The translations under genes and the position numbers were made by a program. The notes beneath the pieces are model-generated. The model was given only the letters and a program-made list of their open reading frames with translations. It was not told the origin of the DNA and ran no database searches. Below, one piece after another: positions 25,995 to 35,390 of a stretch of 64,000 nucleotides of DNA. This stretch comes from JAUSIF01 sp963711595 (GTDB lineage Bacteria > Pseudomonadota > Alphaproteobacteria > Rhizobiales > Xanthobacteraceae), in the NCBI GenBank assembly GCA_963711595.1, contig CAVQER010000010.1, positions 186,001-250,000 of the forward strand, in the 5' to 3' direction. How positions within the stretch are numbered: the stretch's first letter is position 1; every line of letters begins with the position of its first letter.

Positions 25995-26026
25995 CAAAGG
26001 GCTCGTGCCTCCGCACGGGCCCTTTG
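25995..26026 (+). terminator. intrinsic terminator of pilin copy 2
   Basis: CAAAGGGCTCGTGC and GCACGGGCCCTTTG give a 14-pair stem (one G-T pair) with loop CTCC, 31 bases after the stop codon. It is the counterpart of the copy 1 terminator, with compensatory change of the outer pairs (G-C to C-G and A-T), which supports selection for the fold. Confidence 0.75.
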
Positions 26027-26113
26027 TACCTAGTGGGCGCCCGCGCCAATATTCACGGTTGCTCAGTATATCGGCGTTAGAACTGGGTTACCGAGGATCT
26101 CTTTGAAGCGAAG

Positions 26114-26620
26114 ATGATACAGACCATCGTTCTATTGGGTCTCTTTCCGGCGATCATGGCCTTCGCCGCGGCGAGCGACCTCTTCACAATGACGATCTCC
26201 AACCGGCTTTCGCTAGTGCTCGCCGGCGGCTTCTTCCTGGCCGCGTCACTCGTAGGCATGCCGCTCGCAGACGTCGGCAGCCACGTGCTCGCGGGCATGC
26301 TCGTACTCGCGATTTCGTTCGGACTTTTTGCCTTCGGCTGGATCGGCGGCGGCGACGCCAAACTCGCTGCGGCGACTTCGTTGTGGTTCGGCTTCGGCTA
26401 TTTGTTTGATTACTTTTTTCTTGCATCGATACTCGGTGGGGCCATGGCGCTCTTTCTTCTCGCCGCCCGCCGCTACCCGCTGCCGATCTCTCTGGTAGGC
26501 ACTCACTGGATTGAGCGGCTTCATTCCGCCAAGACCGGGATCCCCTACGGCATCGCCCTCGCAGCGGCCGCCCTGTTCATTTATCCGCACACTGTGTTCA
26601 TGCGCGCGCTTGCCGGCTGA
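26114..26620 (+). CDS. cpaA: prepilin peptidase CpaA/TadV
   Basis: Aspartic prepilin peptidase of the short TadV/CpaA type, 168 residues with about five membrane helices. Catalytic aspartates are placed as expected: SDLFTMTISNRL after helix 1 (Asp ~22) and the GWIGGGDAKLAAA motif (GxGD type, Asp ~80). It removes the leader peptides of the Flp pilins and TadE-like proteins at the cytoplasmic membrane. Unlike PilD it has no N-terminal methylase domain. It starts 88 bases after the second pilin terminator. Confidence 0.92.
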   Translation: MIQTIVLLGLFPAIMAFAAASDLFTMTISNRLSLVLAGGFFLAASLVGMPLADVGSHVLAGMLVLAISFGLFAFGWIGGGDAKLAAATSLWFGFGYLFDYFFLASILGGAMALFLLAARRYPLPISLVGTHWIERLHSAKTGIPYGIALAAAALFIYPHTVFMRALAG

Positions 26621-26665
26621 TGTTGCTGCGTTGAGCGGCGATTAAATAAAGTCAGATACGCCTCA

Positions 26666-26680
26666 TTAACCATAATTTGA
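26666..26680 (+). promoter_or_regulatory. possible CtrA-type site upstream of cpaB
   Basis: TTAA-N7-TTGA at 26666-26680 differs by one base from the CtrA consensus TTAA-N7-TTAA and lies 66 bases upstream of cpaB, in an AT-rich patch unusual for this genome. CtrA controls pilA and cpa genes in Caulobacter, so the site is plausible but unproven here. Confidence 0.3.
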
Positions 26681-26745
26681 CGTTTGGCTGCTGCAATCGG
26701 CCATAACGAGCGGCCCAGTCGTCACGATTCTTGGGAAGTGAGCGT

Positions 26746-27513
26746 ATGCGAGCAGCACGTATTGCAGTTTTCGGAATCGCCCTCGCTGCAGGAGGGCTCG
26801 CCTTCATGTTGTCCCGCGGAGAAGCTCCGGCGCCGGTCGCCAAGGTCGTGCAGCCGCAGTCGGACACCGTGGACATTCTCGTGGCCAAGACCGACATCGC
26901 AGTCGGTCGCTCGGTCACACCAGAAAATCTTTCCTGGCAGCCGTGGCCGGTAAAGGCCGCGGGGCCGCTTTTCATCAAACGAGCCGCGCGTCCGAATGCC
27001 ATCGAGGAGTTAAAGGGCTCCGTTGCGCGTTCGCCCTTCATCGTCGGCGAGCCGATCCGTGAGCAGAAACTCGTCAAAGCGGATGGCTCCGGATTCATGT
27101 CGGCGATCTTGCCCGCGGGTATGCGCGCAGTGTCGACCGAAATTTCCGCCGAGACCGGAGCGGGCGGTTTCATCTTGCCGAACGACTCCGTCGACGTGAT
27201 TCTCACGCGTGAGCACAACGACGAGTTCGTCAGCGAGACAGTGCTGCGCAACGCGCGCGTTCTTGCGATTGACCAGACGATCGAAGAAAAGGACGGCCAG
27301 AAGGTAGTAATCGGCCGCACCACGACGCTCGCGCTTTCACCACGTCAGGCTGAGACGCTTGCAGTGTCTCGCAAGCGTGGAACCCTTTCACTCGCCTTGC
27401 GCAGTCTTGCCGACGCGCGCCCTGCCAAGGATGGCCTCGAGGAAGTCGAGGATCGGACTGGCAACGTCAATTTTGTTCGCTACGGCGTAACCACCGTTCA
27501 GACACCACGATAA
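26746..27513 (+). CDS. cpaB: Flp pilus assembly protein CpaB (RcpC)
   Basis: A 255-residue membrane-anchored periplasmic protein. One N-terminal helix (AARIAVFGIALAAGGLAFML) is followed by an SAF-type domain, VDILVAKTDIAVGRSVTPEN, and the family block GFMSAILPAGMRAVSTEISA with LPNDSVDVILTREH. CpaB works with the CpaC secretin in outer-membrane passage of the Flp pilus. ATG 26746 is chosen over an in-frame TTG at 26731 because the membrane helix then starts properly. First gene of the cpaB-tadC run. Confidence 0.92.
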   Translation: MRAARIAVFGIALAAGGLAFMLSRGEAPAPVAKVVQPQSDTVDILVAKTDIAVGRSVTPENLSWQPWPVKAAGPLFIKRAARPNAIEELKGSVARSPFIVGEPIREQKLVKADGSGFMSAILPAGMRAVSTEISAETGAGGFILPNDSVDVILTREHNDEFVSETVLRNARVLAIDQTIEEKDGQKVVIGRTTTLALSPRQAETLAVSRKRGTLSLALRSLADARPAKDGLEEVEDRTGNVNFVRYGVTTVQTPR

Positions 27514-27540
27514 CCGCGCGACGCCGGGGGTCTCACAAAA

Positions 27541-28989
27541 ATGTCAACTCTGCTCGCGACGATCGCCCGTTTGTCGGCCGTCGTCGTCGTCTTCGCAGTG
27601 CTTTCCGGAACGGTAGCTCCGCCAGCGTGGGCGGCGGAGCAAGCGACAAGGACGAGTTCGCAGACCGGGGCGCGATTCCTCGCGCTCGGCATCGGCAGGT
27701 CAACGGTGATCGACTTGCCGCGCGATGCGAAGGACGTGCTGGTCGCAAATCCGGCGATCGCCAACGCGGTCGTCCGATCGGCACGCCGCGCCTACCTGAT
27801 CGGCGTCGCCGCCGGTCAGACCAACGTTATTTTCTTCGACGGCGATGGGCGGCAGATCGCGGCATACGATATCGAGGTCGGCCGCGACGCGTCCGGCGTT
27901 CAGGAAGCATTGCGCAAAGTCATTCGCGGAAATATTCGCGTCGATGCAGTGAATGACAGCGTCGTTCTTTCGGGCGATGTCGCGAACTCTGCGGACGCGA
28001 CGCACGCTGTCGATGCGGCTGCGCGCTTGGTTGGAGGCACCGACAAAGTCGTGAACGGGCTGACGATCCGCGACCGCGAGCAGGTCTTGCTGAAGGTCAC
28101 GGTGGCTGAGGTCCAGCGCAACGTCTTGAAGCAACTCGGCATTGATCTGAGCGGCCACGTGGGCATCGGCTCCGCGGTGATCGGTTTCAATTCAAACAAC
28201 CCGTTCTCGCTGACGAACCAGCCGATCTCCAACACAAATTTCCGGCCGCGCGTTGAGTTTGGCCCCGACATGATCGACCCGCTGACCGGGGGGACGATTC
28301 CGCGCTATCGCATCGATGCGCAGCTGCGCGCCATGGAGCAGGCCGGCGTCTTGCGTACGCTCGCCGAGCCAAATCTCACCGCGGTCTCCGGCGAATCCGC
28401 GAAATTTCTCGCGGGCGGCGAGTTTCCTATTCCCGCGGGCCAGACCTGCGACAACGGCCTCTGTCAAGTTTCGATCCAGTTCAAGCAGTTCGGCGTCGCG
28501 CTCGAGTTCACGCCGGTTGTCCTCGCCGAGGGTCGCATCAGCCTGCGCGTTGCGACCGAGGTCAGCGAGCTTTCGACCGAAGGCGCGATCAATATGCAGA
28601 CCATCAACATTCCAGCGTTGCGCGTCCGCCGCGCGAGCTCGGCCGTCGAACTGCCTTCGGGTGGCGCCTTGGTTATGGCGGGCCTCCTCCAGGAGCAGAC
28701 GCGTCAGAACATCACGGGCGTTCCCGGACTGATGAATGTGCCGGTGCTCGGCACGCTGTTCCGCAGCCGCGACTATCAAACCGGCCAGACCGAACTGATG
28801 ATCATGGTCACGCCGTACGTCGTGCGCCCGCGTGCGCGCCAGGATCTCGCGCGGCCCGATGACGGCTTCGCCAATCCGAGCGACCCGGCGACCATCCTGC
28901 TCGGGCAGCTAACAAGAATCTACGCGACGTCCGCCAAGCCTGGTCCGCGCCGCGCCTATCACGGAAGCTACGGATTCATTCTCGATTGA
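27541..28989 (+). CDS. cpaC: Flp pilus secretin CpaC (RcpA)
   Basis: Outer-membrane secretin channel of the Tad system, 482 residues. A signal peptide (residues 1-30, ending PPAWAAE) precedes the pilus-assembly N-domain (GRSTVIDLPRDAKDVLV), a BON/N1-like domain (VQEALRKVIRGNIRVDAVND), and the secretin domain, with EPNLTAVSGESAKFLAGGEF and the terminal VPGLMNVPVLGTLFRSRDYQ followed by ELMIMVTPYVVRPR. It starts 27 bases after cpaB. The isolated N-domain protein at 24367-24825 is its partial paralogue. Confidence 0.94.
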   Translation: MSTLLATIARLSAVVVVFAVLSGTVAPPAWAAEQATRTSSQTGARFLALGIGRSTVIDLPRDAKDVLVANPAIANAVVRSARRAYLIGVAAGQTNVIFFDGDGRQIAAYDIEVGRDASGVQEALRKVIRGNIRVDAVNDSVVLSGDVANSADATHAVDAAARLVGGTDKVVNGLTIRDREQVLLKVTVAEVQRNVLKQLGIDLSGHVGIGSAVIGFNSNNPFSLTNQPISNTNFRPRVEFGPDMIDPLTGGTIPRYRIDAQLRAMEQAGVLRTLAEPNLTAVSGESAKFLAGGEFPIPAGQTCDNGLCQVSIQFKQFGVALEFTPVVLAEGRISLRVATEVSELSTEGAINMQTINIPALRVRRASSAVELPSGGALVMAGLLQEQTRQNITGVPGLMNVPVLGTLFRSRDYQTGQTELMIMVTPYVVRPRARQDLARPDDGFANPSDPATILLGQLTRIYATSAKPGPRRAYHGSYGFILD

Positions 28990-29008
28990 GCTGCCGAGGA
29001 GTACGCGA

Positions 29009-29746
29009 ATGTTGAAATTTTCCAGGCGTCGATTCGAGTATGTCGCTCCTTTAGCGACACTCGCGCTGACGCTCGTGGTCTTCGGCTGCAATACCGGCAA
29101 GGAAGTGACCGGCACGATACCGGTCGACTTTACCGAACGTCATCCCATCCGCCTGACAGAAGGCGAGGAGGCCGTTCAACTCCTGATCGGGACCGGCCGC
29201 GGAGATCTCACTGCCCCGCAACGTGCGCAAGTCACACAGATGGCGCGCTCGTGGCACCGCGAAGCCACTGGCGTATTTGTCATCGAGATTCCGACCGGCA
29301 CGCCGAACGCGCGTGCGGCGAAGTACGCCAGCCGCGAAGTGCAGAGCTTGCTGCGGGCTTCGGGCGTTTCGGCGCGGGGAATTACGACCCGCACCTATGC
29401 TTCGCCGGCTCCGGATTCGCTCGGCGCGCTCCGTGTGTCCTATTCACGCATCATTGCGGAGGCCGGTCCGTGCGGGGAATGGCCGGAGGACCTCGGCGCA
29501 ATGCCGTACCCGAGTCTTACGCCGAATCCGGCTGGGTGGGACAACCGCCCGTATTGGAATCTAGGCTGCGCGACGCAGGCCAACCTCGCGGCTGCAGTGG
29601 CCAATCCGGAAGATCTCGTGCAACCGCGCGCGGAAACGCCGCCCCTCGCCGCACGGCGGCAGAAGGTCATCGATCAGTATCGCAAAGGCGCGAACCCGTC
29701 CGGCACTTATGACACCGACGAGGCAACACTGAGTGACGTGCAATGA
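29009..29746 (+). CDS. cpaD: Flp pilus lipoprotein CpaD
   Basis: A 245-residue outer-membrane lipoprotein that helps place the CpaC secretin. Lipobox LALTLVVFGC with Cys at residue ~30 after a hydrophobic leader. Family motifs: DFTERHPIRLTEGEEAVQLL, ASREVQSLLRASGVSARGIT, GPCGEWPEDLGA and YWNLGCATQANLAAAVANPE, the last being the CpaD hallmark. Stop overlaps the cpaE start (ATGA). Confidence 0.93.
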   Translation: MLKFSRRRFEYVAPLATLALTLVVFGCNTGKEVTGTIPVDFTERHPIRLTEGEEAVQLLIGTGRGDLTAPQRAQVTQMARSWHREATGVFVIEIPTGTPNARAAKYASREVQSLLRASGVSARGITTRTYASPAPDSLGALRVSYSRIIAEAGPCGEWPEDLGAMPYPSLTPNPAGWDNRPYWNLGCATQANLAAAVANPEDLVQPRAETPPLAARRQKVIDQYRKGANPSGTYDTDEATLSDVQ

Positions 29747-31017
29747 GCAAGTTAGCACTGGCATTGACGTCCGATCCGGCCGCTGCCGCTCCTGTAGGCG
29801 AGCCGCACATCGCGCCAATTCCGCGGGTGTCCGTCCAGGCATTCTGCGAGACAGAGCAGCTGGCCAACTCGGTGCAGGCCGCCGCCGGCGACCGGCGCAT
29901 GGCCAAAGCGCACGTGAAAACGCAAATGGGCGGCCTCGCAGGCGCGGTCGAAGCCTACCGCGGCTCGGCAACTCCCAACGTCATCATGGTCGAGCATAAT
30001 GGCGGCGGCATCGAGTTGATCGAAGGGCTCGACCGTCTTGCCGAGTGCTGTGACGCGGGTACGAAGGTCCTCGTCGTCGGCCGCTTGAACGACATCGTTC
30101 TCTATCGAGAGCTGGTTCGCCGCGGCATCAGCGACTACCTCATTTCACCGCTCGCTCCGGTCGATGTCGTCCGCGCGGTCTCCGGCCTGTTCACTTCGCC
30201 GCAGGCGCAGCCGGTCGGCCGGGTTATCGCCGTCATCGGTGCGAAAGGCGGCGTCGGCGCTTCGATGATTGCGCACAATGTCGCCTTCTCGATCGCCCGC
30301 GATCTGTCGCTCGACACCGTGATCGCCGACCTCGACCTGGCGTTTGGCACGGCGGGCCTCGACTTCAACCAGGATCCGCCGCAGGGCGTCGCCGACGCGG
30401 TGTTCGCGCCTGAGCGCATCGACAACAATTTCATCGACCGCCTGCTTTCCAAATGCACCGATCACTTGAGCCTGCTCGCGGCCCCGGCGACGCTCGATCG
30501 TGAGTACGACTTTGGCACCGAAACCTTCGACCCCATCGTCGACTCAATGCGTTCGACGGTCCCATATATCGTGCTCGACCTGCCGCACGTATGGACCGGT
30601 TGGTCCAAGCACGCGCTGGTCAGCGCGGATGAGGTCTTGCTGGTCGCCGCACCCGACCTCGCCAATCTGCGCAACGCCAAGAACCTGTTTGACTTCGTCC
30701 GCGGCGCGCGGCCGAACGACCGCCCGCCGTTCTACCTGCTGAACCAAATCGGCATGCCGAAGCGGCCGGAAGTGAAGCCCGCCGACTTTGCCAAGGCGCT
30801 GGAGGCGCAACCGATCGCTGCGATTTCGTTCGAGCCGCAGCTGTTCGGAACGGCAGCGAACAACGGGCAGATGATCGCCGAAGTATCGCCGAAGCATAAG
30901 ACCGCCGAGACCTTTCTGATGGTCGCTCAGGCGCTCACCGGCCGCATCGAAGTGAAAAAGCAGAGGCGCGACCTGCTGTCGCCGCTGCTCGCAAAAATGC
31001 GGGCCGGCTTCAAGTAA
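29743..31017 (+). CDS. cpaE: Flp pilus assembly ATPase-like protein CpaE
   Basis: A 424-residue CpaE/TadZ protein: an atypical receiver-like N-terminal domain (residues ~30-145, VIMVEHNGGGIELIEGLD; ISDYLISPLAPVDVVRAV) and a MinD/ParA-type domain. The deviant Walker A VIGAKGGVGASMIAHNVAFS has Ala where active members have Lys/Ser-Thr (GGVGAS for GGVGKS), as in many CpaE/TadZ proteins. LDLPHVWTGWSKHALVSADE is the Walker B-like region. It localises the pilus machine to the pole in relatives. Coupled with cpaD by a 4-base overlap. Confidence 0.93.
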   Translation: MSKLALALTSDPAAAAPVGEPHIAPIPRVSVQAFCETEQLANSVQAAAGDRRMAKAHVKTQMGGLAGAVEAYRGSATPNVIMVEHNGGGIELIEGLDRLAECCDAGTKVLVVGRLNDIVLYRELVRRGISDYLISPLAPVDVVRAVSGLFTSPQAQPVGRVIAVIGAKGGVGASMIAHNVAFSIARDLSLDTVIADLDLAFGTAGLDFNQDPPQGVADAVFAPERIDNNFIDRLLSKCTDHLSLLAAPATLDREYDFGTETFDPIVDSMRSTVPYIVLDLPHVWTGWSKHALVSADEVLLVAAPDLANLRNAKNLFDFVRGARPNDRPPFYLLNQIGMPKRPEVKPADFAKALEAQPIAAISFEPQLFGTAANNGQMIAEVSPKHKTAETFLMVAQALTGRIEVKKQRRDLLSPLLAKMRAGFK

Positions 31018-31040
31018 ACGGTCGCGCGCAGAGGTAGCGT

Positions 31041-32559
31041 ATGTTCGGCAAACGGAGCGCTGGGGTCGAAACGCAGGTGCAGCAGCCGCAGCCCACACCG
31101 GCTGCGCGCGCACCGGCGCCGCGCATGCCCGAACCCCCGCGTCAGCCCGCTGCAAAGCCGCAAAACGGCGGCGGCGATTTCCAGCCGACCGGACTCGCCG
31201 ATCAACCCTCCATCGATTCGCCCCCGACCGCGCCGGCGCGGCCGGCAATCATGGAGGGTCGACGCTCGGAGAGTTTCTACGAGACGAAAGGGCAGATCTT
31301 CGGCGCGCTGATCGAGGCGATCGACCTCACGCAGCTCGCAAAACTGGACCCGCTCGCCGCACGCGAGGAAATTCGCGACATCGTAAACGAGATCATCGCG
31401 ATCAAGAACGTCGCGATGTCGATTTCCGATCAGGAAGAGCTGCTCGAAGACATCTGCAACGACGTGCTCGGCTACGGTCCGCTCGAGCCGCTTCTTGCCC
31501 GCGACGACATCGCCGACATCATGGTGAACGGCTCGAATACCGTCTACATCGAGGTCCAGGGTAAGATTCAGCAGACCGGAATCCGTTTCCGCGACAACCA
31601 GCAGCTTCACAACATCTGTCAGCGCATTGTGAGTCAGATTGGCCGGCGCGTCGACGAGTCAAGCCCGATCTGCGACGCGCGCCTTCCGGATGGCTCGCGC
31701 GTCAACGTGATCGTTCCGCCGTTGTCGATCGACGGACCTGCGCTCACCATCCGCAAGTTCAAGAGAGACAAGCTCACGCTCGAACAGCTCGTGCGCTTCG
31801 GCACGATCTCGCCGATGGGGGCGCAGCTGCTGCAGGTTATCGGCCGTTGCCGCGTGAATACGCTGATATCGGGCGGCACCGGCTCGGGCAAGACGACCTT
31901 GCTCAACTGTCTCACCCGCTACATCGACAATGACGAGCGCATCATCACATGCGAAGACGCGGCGGAGCTTCAGCTCCAGCAGCCGCATGTCGTGCGCCTT
32001 GAGTCCCCGCCCGCCCAACCTCGAGGGAGAAGGCGAGGTGAAGATGCGCGACCTCGTCCGCAACTGCCTTCGTATGCGTCCGGAACGCATCATCGTCGGC
32101 GAGGTTCGCGGACCGGAGGCCTTCGACCTCTTGCAGGCGATGAATACCGGCCACGACGGCTCGATGGGCACGCTGCACGCGAATAGCCCGCGTGAAGCGC
32201 TCTCCCGTCTCGAATCCATGATCACGATGGGCGGCTTCCAACTGCCGTCGCGCACCATCCGCGAGATGGTCGTCGCTTCGATCGACGTGATCGTCCAAGT
32301 CGCCCGCTTGCGCGACGGAACACGTCGCATCACGCATGTCACTGAAGTGGTGGGAATGGAAGGCGACGTCGTCACGACACAGGATCTTTTCCTCTACGAT
32401 TATCTCGGCGAGGACCAGAACGGAAAAATTCTTGGTCGCCATCGTTCGACCGGCATCGGCCACCCCCGCTTCTGGGAGCGTGCGCGATACTTCGGCGAGG
32501 AACAACGCCTTGCCGCGGCTCTCGACGCCTCGGAAGACGAAGAGCCGGCTCGCGGGTAG
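31041..32559 (+). CDS. cpaF: Flp pilus motor ATPase CpaF/TadA (single-base frameshift)
   Basis: Hexameric secretion ATPase driving Flp assembly, 505 residues after correction. A Pro/Ala-rich N-terminus (residues 1-75) precedes the all-alpha domain and the RecA core: Walker A LISGGTGSGKTTLLNCLTRY, Asp box DERIITCEDAAELQLQ, Walker B RMRPERIIVGEVRGPEAFDL, His box MNTGHDGSMGTLHANSPREA. One surplus C in the run 32005-32008 shifts the frame after VVRLES; removing it yields RLESRPPNLEGEGEVKMRDL as in the family. As written the protein would lack Walker B. It is followed three bases later by tadB. Confidence 0.92.
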
Positions 32560-32562
32560 CTC

Positions 32563-33544
32563 ATGTCGCCGTCACTCATGATCGCCATACTCGCCACGGT
32601 GTCCGTCGGCGGCGTCGCCTACGCGCTGCTTTACCCGTTCATTTCTGGAAGCGCCCGCGCTGAACAACGCACACGCGAAATCACGACGACCGAAGTCGAA
32701 ACGCGTCGCGCGCGCAAGGTCCACGATGCCGCCGCATCCCGGCGGCAGCAGATCGAGGAGTCGCTCAAGAAAGTCGAGGAGCGCCAGCGCTCGCGCAAGC
32801 GCCCGCCTTTGTCGACGCAACTGCAGCAGGCGGGCCTGAACTGGTCGAAGCGGCAGTTCTACATTCTCAGCGGTGTGCTCGGCGCCTTCGCCGCCGGCGT
32901 CCCGCTCCTGTTCGGGCAGGCCTGGTACATCGCCCTCGGCGCAGCGTTCGTCGCAGGCATCGGCGTGCCGCGCTGGGTGGTCGGCTATCTCAAGAAGCGG
33001 CGCGAACGCCGCTTCATTGAGGAACTGCCCAACGCGATCGACGTGATCGTCCGCGGTGTGAAGGCTGGCCTTCCGGTCGGCGATTGCCTGCGCATTATCG
33101 CAAGCGAGACGCAGGATCCGGTCAAGACCGAATTTCGCACGATCGTGGAGAGCGCGTCGCTCGGCATCCCGTTGCCGGACGCCTGCGCGAAACTCTATGA
33201 TCGGATTCCGTTGCCGGAAGCGAATTTCTTTGCGATCGTGATCACGATTCAGCAAAAGGCGGGCGGTAGCCTTGCCGAAGCGCTCGGCAATCTTTCGCGC
33301 GTGCTGCGCGACCGCAGGAAAATGCGGGCAAAAATCAATGCGATGAGCCAGGAGGCCAAGGCTTCGGCCGCGATCATCGCAGCCTTGCCTCCGTCAGTCA
33401 TGATTCTCCGTCTACCTCACGAGCCCCGGCTATATCGAACTTCTTTGGATTACGCCGTTCGGCCGGATGATGCTTGCAGCTTCTGCCGGGTGGATGATGG
33501 TCGGCACATACGTGATGCGCCGCATGATCCAGTTTGATTTCTAG
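32563..33544 (+). CDS. tadB: Flp pilus inner-membrane platform protein TadB (single-base frameshift)
   Basis: Polytopic GspF-domain platform protein, 326 residues after correction. N-terminal helix (MIAILATVSVGGVAYALLYP), a charged linker, two central helices, then the GspF domain with EELPNAIDVIVRGVKAGLPV and GGSLAEALGNLSRVLRDRRK. A surplus C at 33408-33409 shifts the frame after PPSVMIL; removing it gives ILVYLTSPGYIELLW and the last helix to the stop at 33542-33544, close to the RMIQFDF ending I recall for homologues. The final ~45 residues are therefore lost in the sequence as written. Confidence 0.9.
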
Positions 33545-33555
33545 GGGTAAGCGGC

Positions 33556-34533
33556 ATGGTCGAGTTCATCATCGATCGGTTGCACGACACCCGCTTCATG
33601 GTGACTTTGCTCACGGCTGTCGCTGCGGCCGCAACCGTGATCACGTTGGCGATGCCCTATGTCTTCGGCGACAACCTCGAGCGCCGCATGCGGGCGGTGT
33701 CAGTTGAGCGCAGTCAAATCCGCGCACGCGAACGCGAACGGCTCGCGCGCGGGGACCGCATAAACCTGCGGCCGTCACCACGCGCCTACATGCAGTCGAT
33801 TGTCGACCAGCTGAACTTGCGTAAGTGGCTGGGCGAAGACCATGTCCGCTCGACCCTGATTCAGGCCGGCTACCGTGGGCACGGACCCTACGTCACCTTT
33901 CTGTTTTTCCGGCTGATCATGCCGATCGCGACGTTGCTGGTCTCCGCGCTCTATGTGTTTGTGATCGGCGATATCAAGCAGCCCACGCTGATCAAGTTCG
34001 CCATCGTATTGGGCTCGGTCTGGGTCGGCATGCGCGCCCCATCGCTCTTCCTCAAGAATCTGATTAAACGGCGTCAGCTTTCGGTCCGCCGCGCATTTCC
34101 CGACGCTCTCGATCTCATGCTGATTTGCGTCGAGTTGGGCATGTCGATTGACGCCGCCTTCAGAAAGGTCAGCGAGGAAATCGGCAGCCAATCGATTCCG
34201 CTGGCCGAAGAGCTGGCGCTAACGACGGCCGAACTGTCGTATCTGCAGGACCGCAGGTCGGCCTACGAAAACCTCGCCAAGCGCACCAACATGGAAGGCG
34301 TGCGGTCGGTCTGTACGGCGCTCATCCAGGCAGAACGATACGGTACGCCGCTCGGGACGGCGCTTCGCGTGCTCGCACAAGAGAACCGCGACATGCGCAT
34401 GTCGGAAGCGGAGAAGAAGGCGGCGGGCTTGCCGCCGAAGCTCACCGTTCCGATGATCCTGTTTTTTCTGCCGGTGCTGTTCATCGTCATCATGGGCCCG
34501 GCGGCGATCCGCGTGATGAATCTGCCGCCGTGA
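33556..34533 (+). CDS. tadC: Flp pilus inner-membrane platform protein TadC
   Basis: Second GspF-type platform protein, 325 residues, pairing with TadB above the CpaF motor. An N-terminal helix (FMVTLLTAVAAAATVITLAM), two central helices around residue 120-165, and the GspF domain AFPDALDLMLICVELGMSID with LTTAELSYLQDRRSAYENLA and ALIQAERYGTPLGTALRVLA. It ends with a hydrophobic helix LTVPMILFFLPVLFIVIMGP. Starts 11 bases after tadB; last gene of the forward cpa run. Confidence 0.93.
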   Translation: MVEFIIDRLHDTRFMVTLLTAVAAAATVITLAMPYVFGDNLERRMRAVSVERSQIRARERERLARGDRINLRPSPRAYMQSIVDQLNLRKWLGEDHVRSTLIQAGYRGHGPYVTFLFFRLIMPIATLLVSALYVFVIGDIKQPTLIKFAIVLGSVWVGMRAPSLFLKNLIKRRQLSVRRAFPDALDLMLICVELGMSIDAAFRKVSEEIGSQSIPLAEELALTTAELSYLQDRRSAYENLAKRTNMEGVRSVCTALIQAERYGTPLGTALRVLAQENRDMRMSEAEKKAAGLPPKLTVPMILFFLPVLFIVIMGPAAIRVMNLPP

Positions 34534-34577
34534 CGGTGGCGCCCGCAAGCCAATCGATACTGGTTGGTGACGAGCGC

Positions 34578-35390
34578 TCAGCCGGCTGAAGCGGTCTTCG
34601 GCCCGACCGCGGGCTTCGCGCGTTTTTGCTCGCTCATCAATTCGCGGAAGTACGCGACGTTCGAGCGGGCCTCGTCGGGCGACAGCACGCTTTTCGAAAT
34701 GCTCTCCGCCTCGTCGAATTTCGACCGCAACGCGAGAACGACGCCCAGGTTCTGCTTCACCTTCGGCTCGGCACGTGGATCCGCCGCGGCTTGCCGCAAT
34801 GTCGTTTCCGCGCGCTCGAGATCCTTCGAGAGTGCGTAGGAAAGGCCGAGATTGGAGAGCACCGACGGCTCGTTGGGTACGATCTTGAGGGCGGTTTCGT
34901 AGTAGCCGCGCGCTTCGGTGTTGCGCCCCAGCTGATCCAGCACGGCACCCTGAGCATTCAATATTCGCCAGTCCGGCTGATCCGGCGTGTGGGCACGGCC
35001 CAGCACCTCGAACGCCTCGTCGAACCGGCCCGTGTCCGCAAGCGCCCTTCCGTAGGCGCCTAGCACCGTCCCGTCCTTCGGGTTGCGGATGGAAGCCTGC
35101 TGCAGGACGGCTGTGGCTTGTGCGCGCTGTCCGCTTGCGCGCAACGCCCGGGCGTAGGCGATTGCCGTATTCGGCTCGTTCGGCTCCTCGCGGTACTTCG
35201 CTGCAAAGGTGTTGAGTTGACCGCGCCACTCCTTGTCGGAAAGCTGCACGTTCGGTGCAGGGATTGATCCGGTGACTTCCGGACGCTGTGCCGCGCATCC
35301 GGCCAGCACGGCTGCCAATGCTACCGCCATCGCCAGGCGCGACGCACTTGCGCGAAGAGAGGGAAGGGGATGGACTCGCAGCAGGCCCAT
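34578..35390 (-). CDS. tadD: Tad pilus TPR lipoprotein TadD
   Basis: A 270-residue TPR lipoprotein, convergent with tadC. Lipobox AAVLAGCAA places the acylated Cys near residue 32. TPR-like repeats run from about residue 70 to 240 (AIAYARALRASGQRAQATAV, VLGAYGRALADTGRFDEAFE, EPSVLSNLGLSYALSKDLER). TadD-type proteins are needed for outer-membrane assembly or stability of the secretin. The sequence VTGSIPAPN after the lipobox resembles that in CpaD (VTGTIPVD). ATG 35390 gives a long basic n-region; ATG at about 35330 (MAVALAAVLAGC) is an alternative start. Confidence 0.85.
   Translation of the reverse strand: MGLLRVHPLPSLRASASRLAMAVALAAVLAGCAAQRPEVTGSIPAPNVQLSDKEWRGQLNTFAAKYREEPNEPNTAIAYARALRASGQRAQATAVLQQASIRNPKDGTVLGAYGRALADTGRFDEAFEVLGRAHTPDQPDWRILNAQGAVLDQLGRNTEARGYYETALKIVPNEPSVLSNLGLSYALSKDLERAETTLRQAAADPRAEPKVKQNLGVVLALRSKFDEAESISKSVLSPDEARSNVAYFRELMSEQKRAKPAVGPKTASAG

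Larger units (their letters stand above)
25276..26026 (+). repeat. tandem duplication of a pilin transcription unit
   Basis: Two 330-base units, 25276-25605 and 25697-26026 (period 421), each contain the same ordered parts: CCTAAAATTG, a CGATCAA..CGATCGCAAGC block, AGGGAGAAGTCGAAAATGAT covering the ribosome binding site and start, a 56-codon pilin gene, and a GC-rich terminator hairpin followed by GTAC. Coding parts are nearly identical; the 5' leaders have diverged more. Direct evidence of a recent tandem duplication. Confidence 0.8.

Noticed and set aside
23045..35390. Type II secretion or type IVa pilus locus instead of Tad
   Set aside because: The short Flp pilins, TadV-type peptidase, CpaB/D/E and paired TadB/TadC are specific to the Tad system.
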